A stretch of 28,477 nt of DNA from Bacilli bacterium (GTDB lineage: Bacteria; Bacillota_I; Bacilli_A; RF39; UBA660). A program made the position numbers and the translations under genes. Every line of letters begins with the position of its first letter. The first letter of the stretch is position 1. The notes below the pieces were generated by a model that ran no database searches, was not told the DNA's origin, and saw nothing but the letters and a program-made list of their open reading frames with translations. This document shows positions 1-7,570 of the stretch, one piece after another. Location of the stretch: positions 1 through 28,477 of the forward strand of contig JAQUFX010000008.1 in assembly GCA_028684435.1 (NCBI GenBank). Direction: 5' to 3'.

Positions 1-104
1 GTGACGATAGCTAAGTGGATACACCTCTTCCCATCCCGAACAGAGAAGTTAAGCACTTATACGCCGACGATAGTGATTCGCGAAAATAGGTAGTTGCCAA
101 TATT
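1..104 (+). rRNA. rrf: 5S ribosomal RNA, 5'-truncated by the window edge
   Basis: The first hundred bases match bacterial 5S rRNA: the loop A to loop B region with CCCATCCCGAAC, then GAAGTTAAGC, the TAGTG segment, and the closing strand GTTGCCAA near 93-100. The complementary 5' strand of helix I should begin a few bases before the window, so only about 5-10 bases are missing. A T-run at 103-111 follows the closing strand directly, so helix I plus the T-run can act as an intrinsic terminator. This is therefore probably the end of an rRNA operon read on the + strand. The exact 3' end is uncertain by a few bases. Confidence 0.95.
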
Positions 105-133
105 TTTTTTTGGTTTAATTTATGTAACTAAAG

Positions 134-159
134 TGTCAACTTAACAATTTGAATTGACA
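134..159. repeat. Imperfect inverted repeat between 5S rRNA and DUF1846 gene
   Basis: TGTCAA at 134-139 is the exact reverse complement of TTGACA at 154-159. The inner bases continue to pair with one mismatch and one wobble, leaving a CAAT loop at 145-148. It could be a hairpin in a read-through transcript or an operator. TTGACA also looks like a -35 box, but no good -10 lies 16-18 bases downstream. No T-run follows, so it is not a plain intrinsic terminator. Confidence 0.4.
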
Positions 160-216
160 TCGATTTTCGTTAATATATCTAGCCTTTAGATAATAATTTT
201 AATATTTTTATGATTT

Positions 217-240
217 AACACAACAAAAGTGTTTTTTTTT
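217..240 (+). terminator. Weak stem plus T-run upstream of the DUF1846 gene
   Basis: AACAC at 217-221 pairs with GTGTT at 229-233 across a 7-base loop, and T's continue to 240. The stem is only five base pairs, so efficiency is doubtful. The same compact stem/T-run arrangement recurs after tsaE. Its presence argues against translation starting at the in-frame GTG at 229. Confidence 0.35.
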
Positions 241-270
241 GCTATTATTATAATGGTAGAGGTGATGAAT

Positions 271-1728
271 TTGAAAAAAGGTTTTGATAATTTAAAATAT
301 ATTGAATTACAATCAAAAAAAATAAAAGAAAGATTGAAAATGTTCGATAAGTTATATTTAGAAATTGGTGGTAAATTATTTTCAGATACTCATGCCTCAA
401 GAGTGCTTCCTGGTTTTGACAAAGATGCTAAAGTAGAAATTCTTTTAAAATTAAAAAAAGATATAGAAATTATTTATTGTATAAAAGCTGAAGATATTGA
501 GAAAAATAAATTAAGAGGAGAATATGGAATAACCTATGATAATGAAATATTGAAATTAATTAATAAATCAACTGAAATGGGATTCAATGTTAATAGTGTA
601 GTAATAACTTTATATCAAGGGCAAATTAGTGTCGATAAATTTATTAAAAAATTAGAAAGACAAAATATAAAAACTTATGTTCATGCTCCTACTAAAGGTT
701 ATCCTTTAGATGTAAATGCTATTGTTAGTGAAGAAGGTTATGGTTCAAACTCTTATATAGAAACTACAAAAAAAATAATTTTAGTAAATGGTCCTGGATC
801 AAGTTCTGGCAAATTAGCAACTTGTTTAAGCCAGCTATATCAAGAAAATATTAGAGGAGTTAACGCTGGGTATGCTAAATTCGAAACGTTTCCAGTTTGG
901 AATTTACCTTTAAAACATCCGATTAATCTTGCTTATGAGGCATCTACTGCCGATATTAAAGATATAAATATCATAGACCCATATCATTTAGAAAAATATG
1001 GTGTGCAAGCTATCAATTATAACAGAGATATTGAAACTTTTCCCATTTTAAAAACTATTTTAAATAAAATATGGGACAAAGAAATATATTTTTCTCCTAC
1101 TGATATGGGGATAAATACTGTTGCATCTTGTATTAAAAATATGGACGTAGTTATAGAAGCATCCAAAAAAGAAATAGTAAGGAGATACTATTCTGAACAA
1201 GCAAATTATAAATTAGGAATAAATGATAATGAACCAGTTAATAAAATTAAAATGCTATTGAATGAACTTGAAATAGACGAGTATCATTTAAAAGTAGTTA
1301 AACCTGCCTTATTAAAAAGTGCAAAAGAAAAAAGACATGTTATTTCTTTAGAATTACCCAATGGTAAAATAATAACTGGTAAACAAACTGATTTATTAAA
1401 TCCTTCTAGTAGTTTGATAATTAATGCTATGAAAATTTTAACTAAAATACCAGATGAAATTAATTTATTAAGCCCGACTGTTTTAGAACCAATATTAAAA
1501 TTACGTAGAGAAGAAAGTCAGTTATCACTTCAAGAAGTGCTTATAGCACTTTCTATTTGTTCAGTTACAAATCCTATTATTGAAAAAGCCATGCAGAATA
1601 TTGTTAAACTTAATAATTGTGATGCTCATTCAACATATATTATCCATAATGGGGATTTAAAAGCATTAAAAAATTTAGGCATAAATTTAACTTGTCAGCC
1701 CGAATTTTATTCAAATAAGGTTTTTTAG
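271..1728 (+). CDS. DUF1846 (UPF0371) family protein
   Basis: Conserved bacterial protein of the DUF1846/UPF0371 family; I know of no firmly established biochemical role. The 485 residues cover the usual family length of about 490-500. Family hallmarks visible are the N-terminal LEIGGKLFSDTHASRVLPGF block, VHAPTKGYP, a glycine/serine-rich loop GPGSSSGK at residues 174-181 that resembles a phosphate-binding loop, AGYAKFETFPVWNLPLKHP, and the C-terminal HSTYIIHNGD segment. Start choice: an extended Shine-Dalgarno AGAGGTGAT at 258-266 sits eight bases before TTG 271. ATG 265 lies inside that element, and GTG 229 would put a poly-T tract in the coding region. The gene follows the rRNA operon and precedes tsaE with a 49-base gap; no functional link is evident. 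Confidence 0.85.
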   Translation: MKKGFDNLKYIELQSKKIKERLKMFDKLYLEIGGKLFSDTHASRVLPGFDKDAKVEILLKLKKDIEIIYCIKAEDIEKNKLRGEYGITYDNEILKLINKSTEMGFNVNSVVITLYQGQISVDKFIKKLERQNIKTYVHAPTKGYPLDVNAIVSEEGYGSNSYIETTKKIILVNGPGSSSGKLATCLSQLYQENIRGVNAGYAKFETFPVWNLPLKHPINLAYEASTADIKDINIIDPYHLEKYGVQAINYNRDIETFPILKTILNKIWDKEIYFSPTDMGINTVASCIKNMDVVIEASKKEIVRRYYSEQANYKLGINDNEPVNKIKMLLNELEIDEYHLKVVKPALLKSAKEKRHVISLELPNGKIITGKQTDLLNPSSSLIINAMKILTKIPDEINLLSPTVLEPILKLRREESQLSLQEVLIALSICSVTNPIIEKAMQNIVKLNNCDAHSTYIIHNGDLKALKNLGINLTCQPEFYSNKVF

Positions 1729-1777
1729 TATTTACTTAAGTTATAATATTATATATAATGTATAAAGGGTGAGATAA

Positions 1778-2230
1778 ATGAATTATAAATATACTTCTAA
1801 AAGTATAGAAGATACAATGGAGTTAGCAGAAAATATCGAGTCTGAAGGATTCCCTGGAATGGTAATATGTTTAAATGGTGAACTTGGTAGTGGTAAAACT
1901 GTTTTCGTAAAAGGCTTTGCTAAATCATTAGGAATTGAAGAAACTATTACAAGTCCAACCTTTAATATAATTAAAGAATATTTAAGTGGTGAAATACCTC
2001 TATATCATATGGATGTATATCGAATAGAAAAAGATAAAAATACTATAGGTATAAATGATTATTTTAATAAAGATGGAATATGTTTAATTGAATGGTCTGA
2101 TTTAATTACTGAATATTTACCAAAAGAAAGATTAGATATTAAATTTATAATTATCGATGAAAATACGAGAATAATTAAATTAATACCGTATGGAGAAAAA
2201 TACGAAGATTTAGTTAATTCTGTAATATAA
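1778..2230 (+). CDS. tsaE: tRNA t6A biosynthesis ATPase TsaE
   Basis: TsaE is the P-loop ATPase that works with TsaB and TsaD to transfer threonylcarbamoyl to A37 of ANN-decoding tRNAs in the cytoplasm. The 150-residue protein has the Walker A GELGSGKT at residues 34-41, the family block TSPTFNIIKEY at 58-68, HMDVYRI at 77-83 and the C-terminal IEWSD motif. Length is normal for the family. ATG 1778 follows AAGGGTGAGA with good spacing, and TATAAT at 1754-1759 lies just upstream. The gene is followed by a short stem/T-run and then by tsaB, so the t6A genes are adjacent but may form two transcripts. Confidence 0.96.
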   Translation: MNYKYTSKSIEDTMELAENIESEGFPGMVICLNGELGSGKTVFVKGFAKSLGIEETITSPTFNIIKEYLSGEIPLYHMDVYRIEKDKNTIGINDYFNKDGICLIEWSDLITEYLPKERLDIKFIIIDENTRIIKLIPYGEKYEDLVNSVI

Positions 2231-2251
2231 GTGTTTAAAAGCACTTTTTTT
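2229..2251 (+). terminator. Intrinsic terminator after tsaE
   Basis: AAGTG at 2229-2233 pairs with CACTT at 2242-2246, possibly extended by T-G and T-A pairs inward, and T's run to 2251. It overlaps the tsaE stop codon. The stem is short, so partial read-through into tsaB is likely. Confidence 0.55.
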
Positions 2252-2266
2252 ATTGTAATAATGTTG

Positions 2267-2277
2267 TATAATATAAT
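2267..2277 (+). promoter_or_regulatory. Probable -10 region for tsaB
   Basis: Two overlapping TATAAT boxes (2267-2272 and 2272-2277) lie between the terminator and tsaB, preceded by TTG. No convincing -35 hexamer is seen at the usual spacing, where the sequence is the terminator T-run. A start near 2280-2285 would give a leader under 20 bases. Confidence 0.4.
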
Positions 2278-2296
2278 AGATTTGGAAGTGATAAAT

Positions 2297-2863
2297 ATGT
2301 ATACGCTCTTTATAAGTACCTATGATTTCATAATAACAATTGGGCTATTAAAAAATAATAAAAAAATATCTATTAAAGAAGTAAAGTCAGTTAAAAGCCA
2401 TAGTGTATTTTTAATACCAACCATAGAATCGATACTAAAAGGAAATAATTTAGAAATTAATAATCTAAATGAAATAATAGTTATAAATGGTCCAGGATCT
2501 TTTACCGGAGTAAGATTAGGAGTTATTGTAGCTAAAACTTTAGCTTATACACTTAAAATTAATATTAAAACGATAACTAGTATAGACGCTCTTGCTATTT
2601 CTAATAATATTTTAAAAAGAACTATAGTATCTATAAATGATAACAAAGGAGTTTATTTTGCTATTTATGAAAGTAATAGTCGTATTTCTGATATCAAATA
2701 TTTATCTAAAAATGATTTTGATAATAAACATATTAATGAGAGTATTATTAATAATGGTGTTTTAGATGTTGAAAAAATTACTTTATTTTTAAAAGATATT
2801 GATACGATAAATCCTCATAATGTAAAGCCTATATATGTTAAAGAAATAGAGGTTTTGAAATGA
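2297..2863 (+). CDS. tsaB: tRNA t6A biosynthesis scaffold protein TsaB
   Basis: TsaB is a catalytically inactive ASKHA-fold paralogue of TsaD that dimerises with it in the t6A threonylcarbamoyl-transfer complex. The signature NGPGSFTGVRLG lies at residues 64-75, followed by AKTLAY and TSIDALA. The chosen start is ATG 2297 after GGAAGTGAT, giving 188 residues. An upstream in-frame GTG at 2231 would translate through the tsaE terminator and is rejected. The protein is somewhat short compared with the ~230-residue E. coli protein, mainly in the C-terminal half. Its stop overlaps the next start as ATGA (2860-2863), which points to translational coupling with the RimI-TsaD fusion. Confidence 0.94.
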   Translation: MYTLFISTYDFIITIGLLKNNKKISIKEVKSVKSHSVFLIPTIESILKGNNLEINNLNEIIVINGPGSFTGVRLGVIVAKTLAYTLKINIKTITSIDALAISNNILKRTIVSINDNKGVYFAIYESNSRISDIKYLSKNDFDNKHINESIINNGVLDVEKITLFLKDIDTINPHNVKPIYVKEIEVLK

Positions 2864-4263
2864 TAAGTTCATATCAATTAAAAGATATTAAGGATATAAT
2901 TGATTTAGGTTTAGAACTTAATCCTAAATTTAAAGAATTATTTAATATAAGTAAATTACCTAAATATGAAAATATTATTGTTTATAGAGAAAAAAATAAA
3001 TTGATAGGATTTTTACATTATTTAAATAATATTGATTATATCGAAATTATTAATTTAATAGTATTAAAAGAGAAAAGGAATAAGAATATAGCATCATTTT
3101 TAATTAATAATTTATTAAAAAATTTTAATAAAAAAATAGTATTAGAAGTAAGAGAAAGTAACATATCGGCTATTAATTTATATAAGAAATTTAATTTTAG
3201 TACTATAAGTATTCGTAAAAATTATTATGGTAATGAAAGTGGCATCGTAATGGAAAGAAATAAAGATATATATATATTAGGTATTGAATCAAGTTGTGAT
3301 GAAACTAGTGTTTCAATCGTTAAAAATGGTAATACTGATATAGCAACTACAGTATTAACTCAAATTGATACTCATGTTAATTATGGTGGAGTGGTTCCTG
3401 AAATTGCCAGCAGGATGCATACAGAAAATTTTACTCTTGTTTTAGAAGATTTATTTAATAAAACAACATTAGAATTAGAAGATATGGATGCCATTGCAGT
3501 GACATATGCTCCGGGTTTATTAGGAAGTTTATTAGTGGGGTTAGAATTTGCTAAAACATTATCATTTGTATATAAAAAGCCTTTAATAAAAGTTCATCAT
3601 ATTGCAGGGCATATTTATAGTAACAACTTAAATGAACCAATGGAATTTCCACTTCTAGCTTTAATAGTTAGTGGTGGACACACTGAATTAGTATTAATGG
3701 AAGATGATTATAAATTTAATGTTTTAGGTTCTACCCTAGATGATGCTATCGGAGAAGTATATGATAAAGTAGCAAAAGTATTGGATTTATCTTATCCTGG
3801 TGGTCCTTCAATTGAAAAATGTGCTTTAGAAGGTAATGATACATATAAATTACCTATAGTAATGAATAATGATGAACTAAATTTTTCATTTAGTGGTTTA
3901 AAAAGTGCTGTTATAAATTTAGTTCATAATGAAAAACAAAAAGAGAATACAATAAATAAAAATGATTTAGCTATTTCATTTCAAAAAGCAGCTATTGATC
4001 AATTAATAAGAAAAACTCGCCTTGCTATTGAAAAAACCGATTCAAAAAGGCTAATAATAGCTGGAGGAGTAAGTGCTAATAAGTTTTTAAGAGCTGAAAT
4101 GGAAAAATTAGCAGAAGAAAAAAATATTAAATTATCTATACCAGAAGTAAAATATTGTACTGATAATGCCACTATGATTGCAGCAGCAGCGTATCCTTTA
4201 TTTTTTAAAAAAGAATTTTCTAATTATAATATAAATGCTGAAAGTTCGAAAAGACTCTATTAA
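2860..4263 (+). CDS. tsaD: RimI-like GNAT acetyltransferase fused to TsaD
   Basis: One uninterrupted 467-codon frame joins two activities. Residues 1 to about 131 form a GNAT domain like RimI: LIVLKEKRNKNIASFLIN is the acetyl-CoA binding region, with R..N..A..LYKKFNF near the C-terminal end. From about residue 137, ILGIESSCDETS begins a full TsaD of about 330 residues, the catalytic subunit for tRNA t6A. H247 and H251 in HHIAGH are the expected metal ligands, SGGHTEL is present, and D435 in CTDNATM matches the conserved C-terminal aspartate. rimI often neighbours tsaB and tsaD as a separate gene, so the partners fit; the single-polypeptide arrangement is the unusual part. RimI normally acetylates ribosomal protein S18, but the substrate here is inferred. 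Confidence 0.93.
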   Translation: MISSYQLKDIKDIIDLGLELNPKFKELFNISKLPKYENIIVYREKNKLIGFLHYLNNIDYIEIINLIVLKEKRNKNIASFLINNLLKNFNKKIVLEVRESNISAINLYKKFNFSTISIRKNYYGNESGIVMERNKDIYILGIESSCDETSVSIVKNGNTDIATTVLTQIDTHVNYGGVVPEIASRMHTENFTLVLEDLFNKTTLELEDMDAIAVTYAPGLLGSLLVGLEFAKTLSFVYKKPLIKVHHIAGHIYSNNLNEPMEFPLLALIVSGGHTELVLMEDDYKFNVLGSTLDDAIGEVYDKVAKVLDLSYPGGPSIEKCALEGNDTYKLPIVMNNDELNFSFSGLKSAVINLVHNEKQKENTINKNDLAISFQKAAIDQLIRKTRLAIEKTDSKRLIIAGGVSANKFLRAEMEKLAEEKNIKLSIPEVKYCTDNATMIAAAAYPLFFKKEFSNYNINAESSKRLY

Positions 4264-4309
4264 TATAGATTTTATAATATCTATTTGATAAAATAAATTT
4301 GGTGATAAA

Positions 4310-5020
4310 ATGATTGAACTGTTAATTACATTAACTGTAGGTATGTTTTTTTTATTAGGGACTTTTATTTCTTTATATTCTAAAAATCAAAAAAATCTGA
4401 TTAGTTTTAGTGTTGGAATAAGCTTTGTAGTTTTAATTCTTTTAGTTATTATTGATATATTACCCGAAAGTATAGAATTATTTTCTAGTGATAAATTTTT
4501 AAAAATAATATTAGGAGTAATAATAGGTTTAGGACTATTATTTATTCTAGATAAATTTATACCTCATCACCATGATAATAAACAAAATAATTTAGTTCAT
4601 ATTGGGATAATGACTTCAATAGCATTAATTATTCATAATATAATTGAAGGAGCAGGAATATATAGTGTTGCTCATACTAATTTAAAAGCAGGATTAATAT
4701 ATGCTTTTGGGGTTACACTTCATAATATACCTTTTGGGATTAAAATAACTGCGATGCTAAAAGATACTAATAAAAATAAAATGTGGAAATATATATCTTT
4801 GTTAATTATTTCTCCCTTAATAGGTGGACTTTCCATTTATATATTTAATGACTTCTTATCAGATGAAATAATAGGATTTGTGTTAAGTATTACAATAGGT
4901 ATGATTATTTATATAGTATTTTTTGAATTATTAAAACTTTTAAAAAATAACTTTAATAAATATTCAATTTGGGGAATATTAATAGGTATGTTACTTATGT
5001 TAATAGGATTGGTGATTTAA
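4310..5020 (+). CDS. ZIP-family-like metal transporter with altered metal site
   Basis: Integral membrane protein of 236 residues with about seven to eight hydrophobic segments, resembling the ZIP divalent-metal transporters. A histidine-rich loop (HHHD, residues 86-89) follows the third membrane segment, as in many ZIPs. The TM4 motif HNIIEG at 109-114 is intact. The TM5 motif reads HNIPFG at 138-143, so the glutamate of the usual HN-x-PEG is phenylalanine. That glutamate normally helps to bridge the binuclear metal centre, so metal choice or transport could differ. ATG 4310 follows GGTGAT, and TATAAT lies at 4273-4278. The stop abuts the patatin start with no gap. A typical ZupT-like ZIP is also encoded on the other strand at the far end of the window. 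Confidence 0.75.
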   Translation: MIELLITLTVGMFFLLGTFISLYSKNQKNLISFSVGISFVVLILLVIIDILPESIELFSSDKFLKIILGVIIGLGLLFILDKFIPHHHDNKQNNLVHIGIMTSIALIIHNIIEGAGIYSVAHTNLKAGLIYAFGVTLHNIPFGIKITAMLKDTNKNKMWKYISLLIISPLIGGLSIYIFNDFLSDEIIGFVLSITIGMIIYIVFFELLKLLKNNFNKYSIWGILIGMLLMLIGLVI

Positions 5021-6070
5021 ATGATTGGAATAGCTTTAGAAGGTGGCGGTGCTAAGGGTTCTTATCAGGTTGGGGCAGTGATAGCACTTTTAAAAAATGG
5101 TATCAAGCCAAGTATGGTAGCGGGTACTTCTATCGGAGCTGTCAACGCAGCGTTAGTAGTGCAAGGTGATATTGATACAATGATAAACGTTTGGTTAAAT
5201 AGCACTACTGATTTATTTGGTATTGATAGTAACCTCGTAAGTAAATATAAAGGCCATAAATATAAATATACTGATTTAAAAAAATCAATTAACGATATCA
5301 AAGAGATCTTAAATAATAAGGGTATTGATACAACAAAAATATTAAATACACTTAATAAACATATTGATGAAGATAAGGTAAGAAAAAGTAAGATTAAATA
5401 TGGATTAGTAACCGTCAAATTAAAAGGTCTAAGTCCTTTAGAACTTTCTATTGATGAAATACCTAATGGTAAATTATCTGAATATATATTAGCATCTTGT
5501 TATTTACCTATCTTTTCTTTTAAAAAGATTATTGATGATAATTATTATTTAGACGGGGGATTTTATAATAATTTACCGATTACATTACTTGAAAAAAATG
5601 GATGTAATAAAATATATACAATTAAAGTTAGAGGTATTGGTTTAAGTCAGAAAAAGGTGAAAAATGAGACAGAAATTATAGAAATAAAACCTAAAAGTAG
5701 TTTAGGTTCAATGATTATTTTTGACCGCAATTCAAATATTAAAAATATGAAAACAGGTTATTATGATGCTTTAAAAGTAGTTAAAAATTTAGATGGTTAT
5801 AATTATTATTTTTATGAAAAAAGTGATTTTTATTATAATCGTATAGTTAGAAAAATTGATAAAGATTTATTAAATAGATTAAAAAAAAGATTTAATGTTC
5901 AAAGTAATAAATCATTAGTTATTAAAGCGGTAGAATATTTAATGAAAAAAAGCGAAATAGATAATTTAGAATTATACGATATTAAAAAACAAATAAGATA
6001 TTTAAAAAGCCATAATTTAGTAACTAAAGGTTTACTGAAAGAGTTTATTTATTCTTGTAAAATGTTTTGA
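5021..6070 (+). CDS. Patatin-like phospholipase
   Basis: Patatin-fold serine acyl hydrolase that probably acts on membrane phospholipids. The oxyanion-hole stretch LEGGGAKGSYQVG is at residues 6-18, the nucleophile elbow GTSIG at 35-39 places Ser37, and the catalytic aspartate is D178 in LDGGFYNNLP. This gives the complete Ser-Asp dyad. Residues after about 200 form a lysine- and tyrosine-rich extension with no recognised domain. There is no signal peptide, so a cytoplasmic or membrane-surface location is likely. The gene directly follows the ZIP-like gene (TAA then ATG) and the two are surely cotranscribed. Substrate cannot be read from sequence. Confidence 0.9.
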   Translation: MIGIALEGGGAKGSYQVGAVIALLKNGIKPSMVAGTSIGAVNAALVVQGDIDTMINVWLNSTTDLFGIDSNLVSKYKGHKYKYTDLKKSINDIKEILNNKGIDTTKILNTLNKHIDEDKVRKSKIKYGLVTVKLKGLSPLELSIDEIPNGKLSEYILASCYLPIFSFKKIIDDNYYLDGGFYNNLPITLLEKNGCNKIYTIKVRGIGLSQKKVKNETEIIEIKPKSSLGSMIIFDRNSNIKNMKTGYYDALKVVKNLDGYNYYFYEKSDFYYNRIVRKIDKDLLNRLKKRFNVQSNKSLVIKAVEYLMKKSEIDNLELYDIKKQIRYLKSHNLVTKGLLKEFIYSCKMF

Positions 6071-6094
6071 AAATAAAAAAAAGGATGTGTTATC

Positions 6095-6814
6095 ATGGGA
6101 AGAGCATACTCAGTAAGAGAAGCTAGTATTAAAAAAACGGGAGCTGCTAAAGCAAAATTATATAGTAATTTTGCCAAAGAAATATATTTAATTGCTAAAA
6201 GGGGAGTCCCAAATCCAGAGTCGAATTTAACTTTAAAAAGAATAATTGACAAAGCAAGAAAAGAAGAAGTGCCTAGTGATATTATAAAAAGAGCAATAGA
6301 TAAAGCGAAAGGAAATACTGAATCTAATCTTGAAGAAGTAACATATGAAGGATTTGGACCTGGTTCAAGTACTTTTATTATAAAATGTTTAACCGATAAT
6401 TTAAATCGAACCGTAAGTTTTGTAAGAGCTGCTTTTAATAAAGTAAATAAATCAATTGGAGTAACTAATAGTGTTAGTTATAATTATGATTATTTAGGGA
6501 TATGTTCATTTATAAGTGATAAAGAAGATAAAATATTTGAAGAATTATTAAATAAAGGTATTGAAATTATTGATATTGAGAATAATAATAATGAAATAAC
6601 TATTTATTGTAATCCGAATGATTTTAATAAAGTAAAAGACATTTTAGAAGAAATAATCCCTAATATAGAGTATACTTTTGATGAAATTGGCATGTTTGCT
6701 AAAGAGGAAACAATTTTAGATGAAGAAGATCTAAAAGATTTTCATAAATTATATGATTTACTAAACGATATCGATGATGTTGTAAACATATATCATAATG
6801 TAAAAATAAATTAA
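6095..6814 (+). CDS. YebC/PmpR (YeeN-type) family protein
   Basis: Member of the YebC/TACO1 family, annotated traditionally as DNA-binding regulators. More recent work links members to translation through difficult, proline-rich stretches, so a ribosomal role is as likely as a transcriptional one. The 239 residues start MGRAYSVREASIKKTG, closer to the YeeN-type N-terminus than to the classic GHSKW form. NLTLKRIIDKARKEEVP, IKRAIDKAKG and YEGFGPG in the first 110 residues are diagnostic. ATG 6095 follows AAAGGATGTG. The gene lies 24 bases after the patatin gene, probably in the same transcript. Confidence 0.92.
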   Translation: MGRAYSVREASIKKTGAAKAKLYSNFAKEIYLIAKRGVPNPESNLTLKRIIDKARKEEVPSDIIKRAIDKAKGNTESNLEEVTYEGFGPGSSTFIIKCLTDNLNRTVSFVRAAFNKVNKSIGVTNSVSYNYDYLGICSFISDKEDKIFEELLNKGIEIIDIENNNNEITIYCNPNDFNKVKDILEEIIPNIEYTFDEIGMFAKEETILDEEDLKDFHKLYDLLNDIDDVVNIYHNVKIN

Positions 6815-6911
6815 TTAGATAAATCTAAAAATGAAGTTTTATTTTTAAAAAAAAGATAAAGTAAATATTATGTAGTTATTTCTTATTTGTTGATGAAAAA
6901 GGAAAAAAATA

Positions 6912-6940
6912 TTGATTTTTCAAATTTGTAGTGTTACTAT
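6912..6940 (+). promoter_or_regulatory. Extended -10 sigma-A-type promoter for the camelysin-like pair
   Basis: TTGATT at 6912-6917, a 17-base spacer, and TACTAT at 6935-6940 preceded by TGT (TGn extension). A start near 6947 gives a leader of about 20 bases containing GGAGG at 6953-6957. Confidence 0.55.
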
Positions 6941-6965
6941 TAATATAGTAAAGGAGGATATGTTT

Positions 6966-7541
6966 ATGAATGAAGGAAAAGGAAATAGAATATTATTAAC
7001 AATTGTAGCTATAGCAACCCTTTTGGTGGCAGTAGTAGGAGCAACATTTGCCTACTTTACAGCGGTTTTAGGTGGACAAGAATCAGCAGCAACAGTTAAA
7101 GTAATATCAGGGAGTATTGGAACGGTTTTTGAAGGTGGAAGCACTATAACAGTTTTAGATATTTTTCCACGCGCAGAAGTTTGGGCAACTAAAACATTTA
7201 CAATAAAGCATACAAATGATGTTGTAGATGGGGCAAACGTTGCTTATAATTTAGCAGTTGTTGTTGATGAAAATACATTTACACCTGGAGATTTAAAGTA
7301 TACATTTTTAAAAGATGTTTCTTCATCTACTAATGGAGGTTTTGCAACAGATATTGCAACCCAAACTAATATTCCATCAACAGGGAGTATAAATTTAGGT
7401 TCGGGATATTTTGATCCACCAACAGGTGGAGAGGTAACTCATAAATATAATTTTAATATTTATTTCCCAGATAGTGGCGTATCTCAAGATGAGAGCCAAG
7501 GAAAAAGTCTTAAAGCCCATGTTACAATTATTGAAGGGTAA
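6966..7541 (+). CDS. SipW-type secreted camelysin/TasA-like surface protein 1
   Basis: Predicted secreted fibre or surface protein of 191 residues. The N-terminus LLTIVAIATLLVAVVGATFAYFTA (residues about 8-31) is the SipW-dependent signal peptide type shared by TasA and camelysin: hydrophobic stretch, then G-x-T-F-A-Y-F. The remaining portion is rich in T, G, V and alternating beta-like stretches, with SINLGSGYF and YNFNIYFPDSG motifs repeated in the next gene. ATG 6966 is chosen because GGAGG at 6953-6957 is eight bases upstream; ATG 6960 is too close. The neighbouring SipW-class peptidase is the probable processing enzyme. Polymerisation into fibres is an inference from the family, not shown by sequence. 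Confidence 0.8.
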   Translation: MNEGKGNRILLTIVAIATLLVAVVGATFAYFTAVLGGQESAATVKVISGSIGTVFEGGSTITVLDIFPRAEVWATKTFTIKHTNDVVDGANVAYNLAVVVDENTFTPGDLKYTFLKDVSSSTNGGFATDIATQTNIPSTGSINLGSGYFDPPTGGEVTHKYNFNIYFPDSGVSQDESQGKSLKAHVTIIEG

Positions 7542-7570
7542 TAAAATATAGAAATTAAGGAGGGAAATTA

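Noticed and set aside
229..270. Longer DUF1846 protein from GTG 229
   Set aside because: It would translate a T-run that forms part of a terminator-like stem, has no ribosome site, and the Shine-Dalgarno at 258-266 clearly serves TTG 271.
2231..2296. Longer TsaB from GTG 2231
   Set aside because: The extension covers the tsaE terminator and the -10 region, and the strong site GGAAGTGAT points to ATG 2297.
5065..5418. Antisense frame inside the patatin gene
   Set aside because: It lies opposite conserved catalytic motifs of patatin and has no ribosome site or recognisable content.
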